From Pseudeuparius sepicola (taxonomy: Eukaryota > Arthropoda > Insecta > Coleoptera > Anthribidae), in NCBI GenBank assembly GCA_963920635.1, contig OY987299.1, positions 125,365,373 to 125,429,372 on the forward strand: a DNA stretch of 64,000 nt, in the 5' to 3' direction. The notes beneath the pieces are model-generated. The model worked only from the letters and a program-made list of their open reading frames with translations. It ran no database searches and was not told the DNA's origin. Of this stretch, positions 41,649 through 53,024 are shown in pieces; within the stretch, counting starts at the first letter, position 1; every line of letters starts with the position of its first letter. Position numbers and translations under genes: made by a program.

Positions 41649-43613
41649 AACAGAAGACCCATGCAGAACTACAACCGAACGAACATCAGGAATCGGCAGC
41701 AATAGATAAGGTCCGTAAGCCAGCGGGCAGATTATCTCACTTTGCTCACATGTGGCTTCAGTACACCAAGGATACAACAATTTTATCTTGGTTAAAAGGG
41801 CTTAAGCTACCTTTTTTTAAAATACCCTATGCAAAAAATTATTTCTAAAGAACCTAAGTGGACTAAACAGGAGATTAAGATTATAGAGGATTCATTAAAC
41901 AAACTTCTCGAAATGGGCGCAGTTAGTCTAGTAAAACCAACCAAAAATCAATATATCTCTAACATATTCTTGCGGCAAAAACACGATGGTTCATATAGAC
42001 TCATTCTGAATCTTAAATCACTAAACAGATATGTAAAAACCAACCACTTTAAACTAGAAGATCAAAAACCGTAGCAAATTTAATTCAAAAAGACTGTTAC
42101 ATGTCTACGGTGGATCTTAAGGACGCATATTTTTTAATAAAAGTACATGAATCATACAGAAAATTTTTACGATTTAAATTTCAGGGGAAATATTACGAAT
42201 ATAACTATATGCCGTTTGGTTTAAACTGTGCCCCTTTTGTGTTTACTAAGCTCATGAAACCTATCTTATCATATTTGAGGAGAAAAGGTTACATTTCCGT
42301 TGTTTATTTAGATGACTTCCTTCTCATAGGTAGCGATTTTTCTGACTGTCTAAGAAATGTGTCCGAGACAATTAAGACTTTAGAATCTGTAGGTTTCATA
42401 ATAAATTATACCAAAAGTAAACTTACTCCGGAAAAAAGTGTTCTCTATTTAGGTTTTCTATACAAATCAAAAGAAATGACTATTTCACTCTCTCCTGAGA
42501 AGAAATCAAAAATACAGAAACTTATAAAAAAGGTCTCAAATAGCAAGATGTGTACAATAAGAGAGTTTGCAAAATTTATTGGAAACTTAACATCCATTTG
42601 TCCGGCAGTAAAATATGCTTGGGGTTACACAAAATTGTTCGAACGCGTGAAATTTTTAGCACTAAGGAAATCAGCCAATAATTATAATTGTGAAATGCAA
42701 ATTTCTTCATGCCTCAATGAAGATTTCAACTGGTGGTTGAAAACACTTCCCGAAGCAAAAAATACCATTCGAACAGACCCCTACGCTTTCGAATTTTTTT
42801 TCAGATGCATCAGGGACTGGTTGGGGTGGTTTTGCGGAAGGAAAAAGAATGCACGGGTTTTGGTCAGACCAGGAAAAAAACCACCACATAAATTATTTAG
42901 AATTACTGGCAGCTTTCCAGAGTCTAAAATATTTTGCAACTGAGTTATCACATTGTAACATCCTCTTACGTATAGACAATACAACGGCCGTTGCCTATGT
43001 GAATAAAATGGGTAGCATCCAATTTCCCAAATTAAACTCCTTAGCGCGGACAATTTGGAAATGGTGTGAAATGAAACATATATTTATTTATGCAACTTAC
43101 ATTAGATCTTCGGATAATAAGGAGGCAGATGCCGAATCACGGATGTTAACTAAAGAAACAGAGTGGTCACTAAATGAAGGTGCTTTTCAAAAAATATCTA
43201 TAACTTTTGGGAAAAATGATATAGACTTATTTGCTTCTGCGACCAACTATAAGTGTATACCTTATGTATCATGGCTGGGAGATCCAAATTGCTTTTCAGT
43301 AGATGCCTTCACGCTAAATTGGGGAAAATATTATTTTTACGCCTTTCCCCCCTTTAATTTAATATCTCGGGTCTTAAACAAAATTATCAACGATAGAGCT
43401 GAAGGCATAGTTGTAGTACCCTTGTGGGATTCTCAGCCGTGGTATCCAGTATTTTGTTCCTTATTATCCGAAGAGCCTATCTTATTTGACCCTGCCGAAA
43501 ATTTGCTCTCTTTTAATAGAACGCCTCATCCACTCTGGAGGACAATTACCCTGGTGGCCGGACACTTATCCTCCAAGCGCTCCGACGTGGCAATGTGCCT
43601 AGTGAATCGCTAG
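41645..43613 (+). pseudogene. DIRS polymerase: reverse transcriptase and RNase H
   Basis: No ATG is needed if the frame is entered from the gag overlap. It starts with the DIRS N-terminal block (AGRLSHFAHMWLQYTKD..ILSWLKGLKLPFF), then RT fingers (EMGAVSLVKPTKNQYISNIF, HDGSYRLILNLKSLN), STVDLKDAYF, and the YLDD active site at 42305-42316. RNase H residues follow across a frame break (LLRIDNTTAVAYVNKMG). The last part (NDIDLFASATN..YVSWLGDPN) is the segment that follows RNase H in DIRS proteins. One-base shifts lie at the T-run 41813-41819, the A-run near 42065-42069 and the T-run 42791-42799. The protein makes cDNA from the element RNA. Confidence 0.82.
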
Positions 43614-44518
43614 ACATTTGCTTGGCTTCAGTGACGGCGTCTACTATAAAACAATATAATGCTGGCCTTCGGCTCTGGTGGCAGTTTTGTAAGAACAAAA
43701 ACATAAGTGTGTTTTCTGCGTCAGTACCCACTGTTATTGAGTTTCTAACTTGCCAGTTTAATAATAACGCATCTTCTGGTACACTAAATTCATATAGATC
43801 CGCCATTTGCCAGATTCTTGGACCAGCTATAGGCCAAGATTTCAGAATTAAGAGATTTTTTAAAGGCGTATATAGTTTACGGCCAAGTCTGCCAAAATAT
43901 GTAAATACTTGGGACCCGGGATTGGTCTTAGATTTTGTTCGGAAAATGCCTAATAATACCCTAACATTAGAAAACTTAACTTACAAAACAGTCGGACTTT
44001 TAGCACTATCGACATGACAACGGGTGCAAACATTGGCGTCTATAGAAATAAAAAATATTGTTACACTTGATGATAAAATCGAAATAAGAATCACTAAAAG
44101 ATTGAAGACCTCTGGTAGAAATAAGCCGCAACCTACCTTAATTTCGCCAGTTTACCTCACGGATGAGAATATTTGTCCCGTACGGACACTACAGTATTAT
44201 TTGGAAAAAACAAAGAATATTAGAAAAAATCGTGGAAATTTATTTCTCACATTCAAAAAGCCCCACCATGAAGCAACAACACAAACCATCAGCCGATGGA
44301 TTAAAACTCTCTTAAAGAATAGTGGTGTCGACACTAACAAATTTACTGCTCACAGTACACGCCATGCGTCGACATCGGCAGCTAGTAGGAAAGGAGTCAG
44401 TTACGATGCTATTCGGTTAGCCGCGGGGTGGACCGAAAAATCTACCACTTTTGCTAATTTCTATCAGAGGCCGGTCGTATCACAAGGGTGTTTTGCCAAA
44501 TCTGTTCTAAGCAGTTAG
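43595..44518 (+). pseudogene. DIRS tyrosine recombinase
   Basis: Overlaps the end of pol by 19 nt in another frame, as in other DIRS elements. An N-terminal SAM-like core-binding part (TIKQYNAGLRLWWQFC) is followed by the catalytic domain. Visible catalytic residues are: the first Arg in QRVQTL (codon 44021-44023), H-S-T-R-H at 44351-44365 (the HxxR box), and the nucleophile Tyr in FANFYQR (44462-44464). An in-frame TGA at 44015-44017, just before the first catalytic Arg, interrupts the frame at the otherwise conserved TGQR position. The enzyme inserts the circular cDNA by strand exchange, which explains the lack of target duplication. Confidence 0.85.
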
Positions 44519-44732
44519 GTAAGGAATTACATGTTCCTTTAATTAATTACCTACCTAATAATATAGTATATAAGGTAGGAAATATAATATGTTTATGTTC
44601 AACTTTAGTAAATAAGCCTGATTATCTGTGTTGATAATACAGGAGGTTGGTTGTTTTTATATATTCGTTTAAGCAGTTTTGATCAATAAATTCACTCTGA
44701 AGAAAACGTTGTTGTAACACTCTTTAAATAAC

Positions 44733-44844
44733 TACGTATATATTTATTTACGATCGAGGCCCGCATATAATTAAAAGATCAAACGAACTTACCTTAAGTG
44801 AAGTTCGATCTTGATTATATGCGGGCCTCGTGAAGTAAATAAAT
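44733..44844 (+). repeat. Internal complementary region of the DIRS element
   Basis: The first part (TACGTATATATTTATTTACG..GCATATAATT) is the reverse complement of the left tip. It runs directly into AAAAGATCAAACGAACTTAC..GTAAATAAAT, the reverse complement of the right tip. The two tips meet at AATT (44769-44772). DIRS elements use this region to template the closed junction of the ends during replication. Confidence 0.88.
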
Positions 44845-45084
44845 CCCTCTCCCATCCCTTCTTACGACACCCCATAATAATTGGTTCCAACAACGTAGCT
44901 TTGAAGAAGAGTGACGACTCTGACGAGAGACGTCGGGTCGACAAACAGGGTGGCGTTTTTTTGACTTTGGGGACTGCGTGGAATTCGTTACAAACCAAGA
45001 TACTACGTATATATTTATTTACTTCACGAGGCCCGCATATAATCAAGATCGAACTTCACTTAACGTAAGTTCGTTTGATCTTTT
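44845..45084 (+). repeat. Right inverted terminal repeat and right tip of the DIRS element
   Basis: 44905-45048 is the inverted copy of the left repeat (GACGTCGGGTCGACAAACAG.., ATATATTTATTTAC). Beyond it lies an extra tip of about 36 bp not found at the left end, GATCGAACTTCACTTAACGT then AAGTTCGTTTGATC, which is itself a hairpin. The element stops at TTTT|AATT. Confidence 0.88.
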
Positions 45085-45797
45085 AATTTTGTATTGATGC
45101 TTCTCAGGGAAAAAATATTGTTAAATAGCCCTTAACCTTGTCATATAATTGCGTTATTTCATTTTCCATGTCCCCCTATAATGTGACGCTCCTTGAGAAA
45201 TGGCATCTTTGTTGATACAGAGTAGAAAAAATACGTATTTTGCGTAATAACGAAGCAACCGCTTCATTTAGACATATAGTGTGTTATATATTTTTGAACT
45301 GTCTTTTCACAAGCATTTCAATGGTGCACTAAAAAAATATGGGTTCCATTTGAAAAAAAAATGAGATTTTCCAATTTTTCGATGTTGATATTGGGAATTT
45401 TTTCCCGAACACCCTGTCGCCTACGACAGTCCACAATTTCAGTTTTCCAGATTCATAAATTTCAAAGTTATCATCACTATGGTCGATGGCTGCAACACTA
45501 AAAAAAATCAAAAAGTTGCGAATATCTCAAAAAGGGTTAGGAATAGGGTACACATTCTATTCAGAAAAAAGATTTGGAATTTGATAGGGAACCAAATGGT
45601 GTAATAATATATAGGCTGTTCTATTTGAACTAACAAAGTTGCTATCGACTTCCGGTACAACCGGAAGTGATCGGAAGTTGAAAATATTTTAGGAAGAAAG
45701 TTTACAACCTGTTATATAAGTAACCAAAATTTCAAATCAAAATTCGCACTCCTTCCCCGTAAACTTCTAATGAACCACTTACGTGAATCACCCTGTA
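45085..45797 (+). mobile_element. Right part of the TACAGGGCGATTCACG transposon, copy 2
   Basis: Resumes at AATTTTGTATTGATGCTTCTC, matching 23866 onward, and ends GTGAATCACCCTGTA at 45797. Together with 36601-36790 it makes one element copy interrupted by the retrotransposon. Confidence 0.9.
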
Positions 45798-46270
45798 TGG
45801 CCACCAGCGTAAAATAATGGAAACATAATCCGGCTTAAGCCGAAACACAAACCGCGATTCCATCGCCGCGCGCGTTTTTTAAAATTGTCCCGTTGGGGGG
45901 TCTCGTCCCTTTTGAAAAGGATATAAAAAATTAGGAGTGAGAGATTCACCCCCCCTGAGGAGAAAATTAGTATTCATGGCGGGAACGTTGAAATATGGCT
46001 CGATAAAGCCGAGTATTTTCGGAAGGGGCGTTGCAGGAAATTATTTTCGCATTCAAGTCGGGTTTTATGGCAGTTGAAAACGCAATTTTTTTTATATCGA
46101 TCAGGTTAAATTCGATGAGCATTTTTTGTTTTGGGTCGTTTTTATAAAATCGTTGAAAAACTTTTTTATCGGTAAACTTCCATAAAAGGTTAAAATATTG
46201 TAGGAACAATATCGGCTTCTGTAATTTTGTGCATCAATGCCTGACGTGGTAGGAACTGAGTAGTTACTTA
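45798..46270. other. Unassigned DNA
   Basis: A short GC-rich patch (45840-45910) is present. No gene or paired repeat is recognised. Confidence 0.4.
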
Positions 46271-47548
46271 TACAGGGATTCCCAACGAAAGTTTGACCCC
46301 CCCAAATTAGAAAACCGGAAAATATTTGAAAATTCGCCGAGACACGTCGATTTTTGTTCTTGGGGGGAGCTTTTTTTACAGTCAAGCCAACCGGATATGT
46401 TCATCCCCCTAATCCCTAGCAACCCCAACTTTAAAATTTCAAATGGAACTAGGTACCCCCCTTGTGACACATAATTTTAAAGCCCTTTTTATTGCGAAAA
46501 CAGTGAAGTATCGTTTTTAGAATTCCGTTGAGATTTGACAGAATTATTGGCTAAAAACGGAAAGGTGACAATCCACTGTACGCGTAGTAATTTCATACAC
46601 AAATGCTCGCCGCTAATAAGTTTTTTATCTACTACACACGACCAAATTACCTACCTAGTTTTTATTGACGTGTTGATCAGTTTACAAAAAAGTCACAAAT
46701 TAAAAAGCTGAAGCAAAACAAAAAAAAAGATACGAATTCAAACCTAATATACTTTTAAAATAACAAAAAGTCACTGTCACTGCTTGTAACTATACGAAAT
46801 CGTTAGTTTCAGCCTGCTATTGAAAGTGTAAACGTGTTTTTGAAATGGTTTATTATATCACGGAAAGGTTGGAAATTGTTGCAATTCGTGCTATAGCTTC
46901 AGCGCAATCATGATTTCGATAACAAATTGCAACAATTTCTACCCTTTCCGCGATGGAATAAACCATTTCGAAAATATTTCCACCTTCAATAGCAGGCTAA
47001 CGATTTCGTGGTTACAAGCAAAAAAACGGGAACTTTTTTGCGACAGTGACTTTTTGTTAGATATTTTAAAAAAGATATAAGGTTTGAATTCGTATGAACT
47101 ATTTTTGTTTTGCTTCAGCTTTTTCATTTGTGACTTTTTTGTAAACTGATCGACACGTCAATAAAAACTAGGTAATTTGGGCGTGTGTAGTAGAAAAAAA
47201 CTTATTAGTGACGGGCATTTGTGTCGAAATTACTACGCCTACAGTGGATTGCCAACTTTCCGCTTTTAGCCAATAATTCTGTCAAATCTCAACAGAATTC
47301 TAAAAACGAAACATCACTGTATTCGCATAATAAAAAGGGTTTTAAAATGATGTGCCACAAGGAGGGTAGCTCCATTTGAAATTTTAAAGTTGAGGTTGCT
47401 AGGGATTAGGGGGATGAACATATCGGGTTGGCTTGACTGTCAAAAAAGCTCCCCCCAAAATCAAAAATCGACGGGTCTCGGCGAATTTTCAAATATTTTT
47501 CGGTTTTCTAATTTTTGAGGGGTCAAGGTTTCGTTGGGACACCCTGGA
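46271..47548. mobile_element. Foldback element, TACAGGGATTCCC family
   Basis: Left end TACAGGGATTCCCAACGAAA is mirrored by TTTCGTTGGGACACCCTGGA at the right. The arms continue for about 600 bp (46271-46860 against 46960-47548), with TTTTTGTTCTTGGGGGGAGC and ATAGCAGGCT segments on both sides. The right tip is mutated. Confidence 0.85.
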
Positions 47549-48295
47549 TACCTACCAGTTTTATTTACAACGATTTAGATTTTATAACTGATATTCAGAA
47601 AAAAGTTGAAAGAGTGGTTCTTTTAATAAAATATTTTTTTACGTGTGTTTTACTATAGATTAGCGACTTTCAATAATTATTGTCTTTAACGTATAAACTG
47701 CTTCGTCTCTTTTAAACCAACTTTATTTCTTGAATAGCACGATATTTTTTGCATTTCTGGAAAGGTCGTTTCTATGTGGATACGGGACTGTAAAATTTTA
47801 TTGGGTTCCATAAGAAGAAAGAAACAAGAAATACTGAACTCTTCCAAAAAATCATCTTTTTTACTCCACTGTTCGACATGGGTGGGCATCCTATTTGTTT
47901 TTTTAAAAATTTTCCAGGGAGAGAAAAATTTTAGCATATTTGTTAAAAATATATATACAATGTGTCCCACGGCAAAGCGGTATTATAGGTGTACATGACA
48001 ATTTTTTTTGCATTACAAACACAATTTTTTGTATTCTGCTCTTGCTTCACCCAAAAACTATTTTTAGTATCTTGGACTTTAAAAGATTTATAGAGGGCGC
48101 TGGTAGCAGCTAAAAAATAAAAATCGTATCAGGTAAATTGCCTTTTCTGTGCGAAATATTGAAAAATTTTATTAGAAAAACTTGCTCAGAATTAAAAAAT
48201 ATGACGTTGTATCAAATTACAGAACTAAATATTTTTTTATTTATACTTTTTTTGTATATACAATTAAAAAATATATATATAAATAAAAAAATTAT
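47549..48295. other. Unassigned, with a fragment related to the 12.0-12.6 kb repeat
   Basis: TTTATAGAGGGCGCTGGTAGC near 48088 and the neighbouring sequence resemble the insertion in the 11.9-kb hAT. No terminal repeats are resolved and no coding is recognised. Confidence 0.4.
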
Positions 48296-48400
48296 TTAGC
48301 TCGCGTTGCCTCGGTCACAGAATAGTTTTTCTGTGCCTCGGTTTTTAAACAACCTCCTCGGCCAAAAAAGTGCACTTACGCATCTGGCAATGTAAATAAC
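48296..48400 (-). repeat. GCGTAAG..GGCCGAGGAGG repeat copy, reversed
   Basis: Minus strand reads TTGCCAGATGCGTAAGTGCA then TTTTTTGGCCGAGGAGGTTG, matching 56965-57010. On the plus strand a GCCTCGGTCACAG..CTGTGCCTCGG hairpin adjoins. Confidence 0.65.
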
Positions 48401-49101
48401 TATTATGCAGTTTCAAGTTTTTAAAATTTTCAGAAAGTTCAAAATTTGTCATTAAAAAATGTCAAAAATAAAAATCTTTTAATATTGCGTAGAAATATGT
48501 ATGTACACTCAGGTAAAATTTAAAAGGAATCAACTTTTTCAAGTGACACTTTTTGGAAATTTAAGAAATAAACTTATTTCTAGAGGTTTTATTTTTAAAT
48601 AAACGATAGCGAAAGTCACGTGACCACGTTTAAGCGGGTTATTTTTCATCTTTTTTAAAGCAAAAGGTAAACCAAAAGTTGAATTTAAAAATAAATCATT
48701 AATTAAAAATGTTCCCCCTGTTTCGAACTTTTTGGAGAACACTTTATATCAAAGAGTATACATTCTGTTTATTGTGGATTTCTATCATACTACCGATCAT
48801 GAATATTCATTTCGGCCCGAAAATTCCTAATGAAAAGCAAACGCCTGTTATTCTTTGGGCTTTCCGGGATTATCTTCATTGCTACGCGGCAGCGAATATG
48901 GTTTAGGTACTCCCCCCGAATCATCCGTATTCGCATAATATTTTGTTATAAAAACATGCCGGAAAATCTGTGTAGGTACGCGAGATTTGTTTTGGGAATG
49001 GGGATTTTAGGATTTGTTTGTTGAAAAGCTAATTTTGGTGTGAGTTTCGTATTTCACAGGTAAATCTACTTGGGGAAGCAATGTGTATTATCTTTACAAG
49101 G
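48401..49101. other. Unassigned DNA
   Basis: Open frames below 70 codons, no motifs. Confidence 0.4.
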
Positions 49102-49164
49102 TACAGTATTTCTAAAGTCACTTGAAACAGCATAAAAAAACTAATTGGCTTCACAAAAAGAATA

Positions 49165-50328
49165 TACAGGGTGTTCCTTAATGACATGCTAATACTTAAG
49201 GGGGTTATTCTTGGGCCCATTTTAAGAAAAAAACTTCATATGAACGTATGTCGTAAACGTCCTAACTTTTGAGATACAGGGCGTTAAAGTTCATTTTTTT
49301 AAATTGAATTTTGGCTACATCTCCCGAAATAATCAAGCTGCTGAACTGAAATTTGGCACTGCTATGTTTTTGGGGATGGAGAATAAGCTGAAAGTGTCAA
49401 TTTCACCGTATCTCACAGAGGGCGCCACTTGCGCTGTTTTTTGATCACGCTTTTACGCGTAACTTTTTTGAGGTTATCTTTTTGGTCCTGCAGGTCCATC
49501 ATTTTAGTGCATCTTTTCATTCTGCAAGAAAAAGGTACTCTTGTTTCATAAAGATTAAATCAATCGTTTGCGTTGAAATTACCAAAACGTGCCCCAAAAC
49601 ACCTGTTGATTTCAATATTCGAAACATAAAATTTTCACCTACTGCTTTCAAATGTTACAGATCAACTGTACATTCAAAATGATGAAAAAAATGCCAAATG
49701 GGCATTGGTCAAAACACCATTGGTTTTCTTGAAATAGAGTGTCCAAATTTTGTCAAATTCAATTATCCTTTCCATTTTGAAAGCGAATAATTTTTGGTAC
49801 ATTGTTCATAGGCATTTTTTTCTCAGTTTTAATGGTACAGTCGATGTGTAACGTTTGAAAGCGGTAGGTGAAAATTTTATGTTTCGAATATTGAAGTCAA
49901 CAGGTGTTTTGGAGAACGTTTTGGCAATTTCAAAGCAAACGGTTGATTTAATCGTTATGAAACAAGAGTACCTTTTTCTTGCAGAATGAAAAGATGCACT
50001 AATATGATGGACCTGCAGGATCAATAAGATAACCTCAAAAAAGTTACGCGTAAAAGCGTGATCAAAAAACAGCGCAAGTGGCGCCCTCTGTGAGATACGG
50101 TTAAATTGACACTTTCAGCTTATTCTCCATCCCCAAAAACATAGCAGTGCCAAATTTCAGTTCAGCAGCTTGATTATTTCGGTAGATGTAGCCAAAATTC
50201 CATTTTAAAAAAATGAACTTTAACGCTCTGTATCTTTTACGACATACGTTCATATAAAGTTTTTTTCTTAAAATGGACCCAAGAACAACCCCCTTAAGTA
50301 TTAGCATGTCATTAAGGAACACCCTGTA
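49165..50328. mobile_element. Foldback element, TACAGGGTGTTCC family, with an inner TACAGGGCGTTAAAG element
   Basis: Outer ends TACAGGGTGTTCCTTAATGA and its complement. A second pair of ends lies inside at 49275-50232 (TACAGGGCGTTAAAGTTC..), related to 34645-36078. The arms are nearly perfect over about 500 bp. The homologous site in the 61-kb copy has a single TA, which shows TA target duplication. Confidence 0.88.
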
Positions 50329-50900
50329 CAGAACATAAGCGTTACGCAGTTTTCAAAAATATACATATTCTAAAAGCGACATAATATTTCACTTTGAAGC
50401 ATTTTTTAAGGTAGTCGTCAAACACAACGTAAAAGTCAATGCACCATATAATATTGCCAAAAGGTCACTAAAAAGCCATATCGATTATAACTATTTACGC
50501 AACATCTGTGAAATTATGGCACGATTATCCACCGCCTTTCGCTGCACAAGTGGCCAGCCGACGAACAGTGTAACCCATGCAAGTATTTGTGATATATTAT
50601 TAGGCGAGCATGCAGTCACTTGTTTTTATTACAATATCTATCTTCTCTGTCTTCTTCATCTCTTTTTACTACTAATACCAGGTTCGGTTTAATATGGTTA
50701 AAAAAACTTATTTGTCTCGGTATTTTATCGCCGAGGCGCCTCCTCTCGAGCTACCCTGGTAAAGAATAAATGAACTCACTTGGAACACAGTGATATACGG
50801 GGCGCGATCTATTTCATAGCATTTACCACGCTCTGCTACTGGTAAAAATACCAGACTTATCAGCAGAAATCGCCCGTATAAAATTCAAAGGTTTTTATGC

Positions 50901-51256
50901 GGTCGACGTCGACCTAGTCAAGGAGGCAGCCAATAAGAAAGCGAGCGTAGCGATTTGATTGGTCGGCGTTTCGGAGATCCACGGAGCAGGTGTCGACGTA
51001 GGCCAGTTAGGCCAGTATAACCAGTGCCGTGCACGGAAATAAGGTTTGCGCTTTATTTTACGGATTTTGGTTTTGTCTATAGATTTTTGTGTGGTGTTGT
51101 TTTGTGTGAAACAAAATTATTGGTTTGCTTTGGTTTGAATTATTTCAAAGTTTATTTTATTTTTTAGAGCATTGAAATAAAATTTTTATAATATTATTAA
51201 GGGCCGCGCGCCGCCTTAGACTCGGTCTTGTTTTACAAAGCAAACGCCGCCTAAGC
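50901..51256 (+). mobile_element. 356-bp insertion with a 10-bp target duplication, LTR-like
   Basis: GTTTTTATGC stands on both sides (50891-50900 and 51257-51266); the 61-kb copy has it once. The insert starts GGTCGACGTCGACC, is GC-richer at both ends, and has an AATAAA-type signal near 51175. No inverted terminal repeat is evident. It could be a solo LTR with an unusual duplication, or a non-autonomous element of another class. Confidence 0.6.
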
Positions 51257-51474
51257 GTTTTTATGCTGATCCAAGTGACTTCATTTACACCATAACTATA
51301 CAACAATTTTTAACAAAACGGAGGCTATCTGTACTACTTAAAGAAGATAATGTTAATGTTGACTTCAATGTAAACAAAACTACTGTTTTTACCTTGCATC
51401 CATCTAAATCTAATACTGCCACTAGGTACCCACCCACACCCTTTCAAAATAAATAAGAGGTTTATATTATAATA

Positions 51475-53024
51475 TACAGTGTGGTCATTTAAGTGTGCAA
51501 CATATGGGATTTGTTTTATTAATTGCACAACGAAAATACAAATACATACATACATGATTTTTTAGGTGTACCACCGCGATTTTCTCGATTATTTTGGGCC
51601 CTACAAAAAAAGCGTAAGAAACAAAAATGTTGCAATTTTGGACAGGTAAGTGCTGCTGCAAAAGAAATCGATATGATTATTTTAAGAGACAGAGGAAAAC
51701 TTTTATATTGAAAATTGATGGCACTGAAAAGCTTTTTCCATCCAGGTAGTCAGATAGTTTCAGCAAATTACACAGGGTCTTCGGCTCTCTTGAGACCATG
51801 AAAATTTTTGTCGATTTAAAGTTTTTTTAGTACACCGCGAAAAGTTGGGCATGGAGGCCCATTCCTTTTTTAAAGTCGCCTCGCTGACCAAAATTGCCAT
51901 ATTTTGTTTTCTTACGTATTTTCTGTTCGGCCTAAAATAAGCGAGAAAATCGCTTAATAAGAAATAAACAAAAATATTTTCATAGCCTCAAGAGAGCCGT
52001 GTAATTTGCTATAACTATCTGACTACGTGGATGGATAAAGCTTCTCAGTGCCATCAATTTTCAATATAAAAGTTTTCCTCTGTCTCTTAAAATAAACATT
52101 CCACGGCTATTAATAGTTTTGCTCAATTTGAGGTTTTTTAATATTGGGTGCTTTGGCGGTGGTAGACCTAAAAAAATCATCCTGTATACCCAAAAGTGCA
52201 TGTTCGATAATCATATTAGGTGCACATAGAATGGTTGCAAGTCAAACAGCATACAGGGTAGGTCAAAAAATATAAAAATTGTATAAGAGTAAAGTACCCT
52301 TATTTCAGAAAATTCAGCAAAATTTTATTAAGAAAAGTTGTCTAGAATTAAAAGTTATACCTAAATACCAAAATATGGCCTCCTAAGAAAAAGAAATATA
52401 TTTTTTTGAAAAAAGTTATTAACTTCCTAAAAAATTTTGTTTTAATATTCACCCTAAACGATTTCATAAATCAATCAAAATTATATCAATTTCGCACAAC
52501 TTTGTTCAAATTCAAGCATATTTGTAAAATTAACTTAGATTTTATTTTTTTTAGGGAATCACAAACTTCACGTTTGTTGCAACGATATTAAACAAAACTT
52601 TAAAATTTCGCAAAAATTCTTCTGAACAAGGTAAAACATTAGTAATGATAATGTGTTTATTAAAAAACTCTCATTTAAGGTGCAAAATTTTTTAGTTAAA
52701 ATGTTTATTAAGAAACTGTAGAAATTAATTGACGAACAATTTTTTTTCTTAGGAGTCTATATTTTGGTATTTAGGCATAGCTTTTGATTATAAATAACTT
52801 TTCTTAATAACCTTTTGCTGAATATTTTGAAATAAGGGTAGTTTACTCTTGTGCAATTTTCATATTTTTTAACCTAGCCTGTATGCTGTTTAACTTGCAA
52901 CCATTCTAAGTGCACCTATAATATGACTATTGAACATGCATCAACTTTCAGCAATGTCTGTATTTTGGTGGTGCAATTAATAAAAAAAGTCCCATATGTT
53001 GCGCACTTAAATGACCACACTGTA
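51475..53024. mobile_element. Foldback element, TACAGTGTGGTCATTTAAG family
   Basis: Ends TACAGTGTGGTCATTTAAGT and its complement continue through GCAACATATGGGA and GTTTTATTAATTGCAC. Further inverted segments (AGCATACAGGGTAGGTCAAA mirrored near 52865-52890, AATACCAAAATATGG near 52760) show the arms run to about 52405 and 52745. The left arm hosts the TACAGGATG element. Confidence 0.85.
51551..52186. mobile_element. TACAGGATG foldback, copy 2, nested
   Basis: Starts TACATGATTTTTTAGG (tip mutated) and ends AAAAATCATCCTGTA. The body matches 594-1421 with deletions in both arms. Confidence 0.82.

Larger units (their letters stand above)
36791..45084 (+). mobile_element. DIRS-type tyrosine-recombinase retrotransposon (with a nested DNA transposon)
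   Basis: All marks of the DIRS order are visible. Inverted terminal repeats lie at about 36791-36935 and 44905-45048, with an internal complementary region at 44733-44844. Gag-like, RT plus RNase H and tyrosine recombinase reading frames follow in that order, and there is no integrase or protease. The length is 8.29 kb, or about 4.73 kb without the transposon in its intron. It lies in a DNA transposon whose intact copy at 23.3 kb shows the empty site. TTTAATT is shared by target and element junction, and nothing is duplicated, as expected for recombinase-mediated insertion of a circle. Coding frames carry several one-base shifts and one TGA, so this copy is probably inactive unless these are assembly errors. 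Confidence 0.92.
49102..51288. mobile_element. TACAGTATTTCTAAAG element, copy 1, carrying two later insertions
   Basis: Left end TACAGTATTTCTAAAGTCAC continues as TTGAAACAGCATAAAAA. The right end is the degraded complement around 51258-51288. The body matches 61306-61982. Two stretches absent from that copy interrupt it: a foldback (49165-50328) near the left end and a 356-bp insert (50901-51256) in the right terminal repeat. No coding. Confidence 0.82.

Noticed and set aside
44811..45068. Pair of overlapping 85-codon frames on both strands
   Set aside because: They arise from the inverted DIRS tip and terminal repeat; they are not genes.
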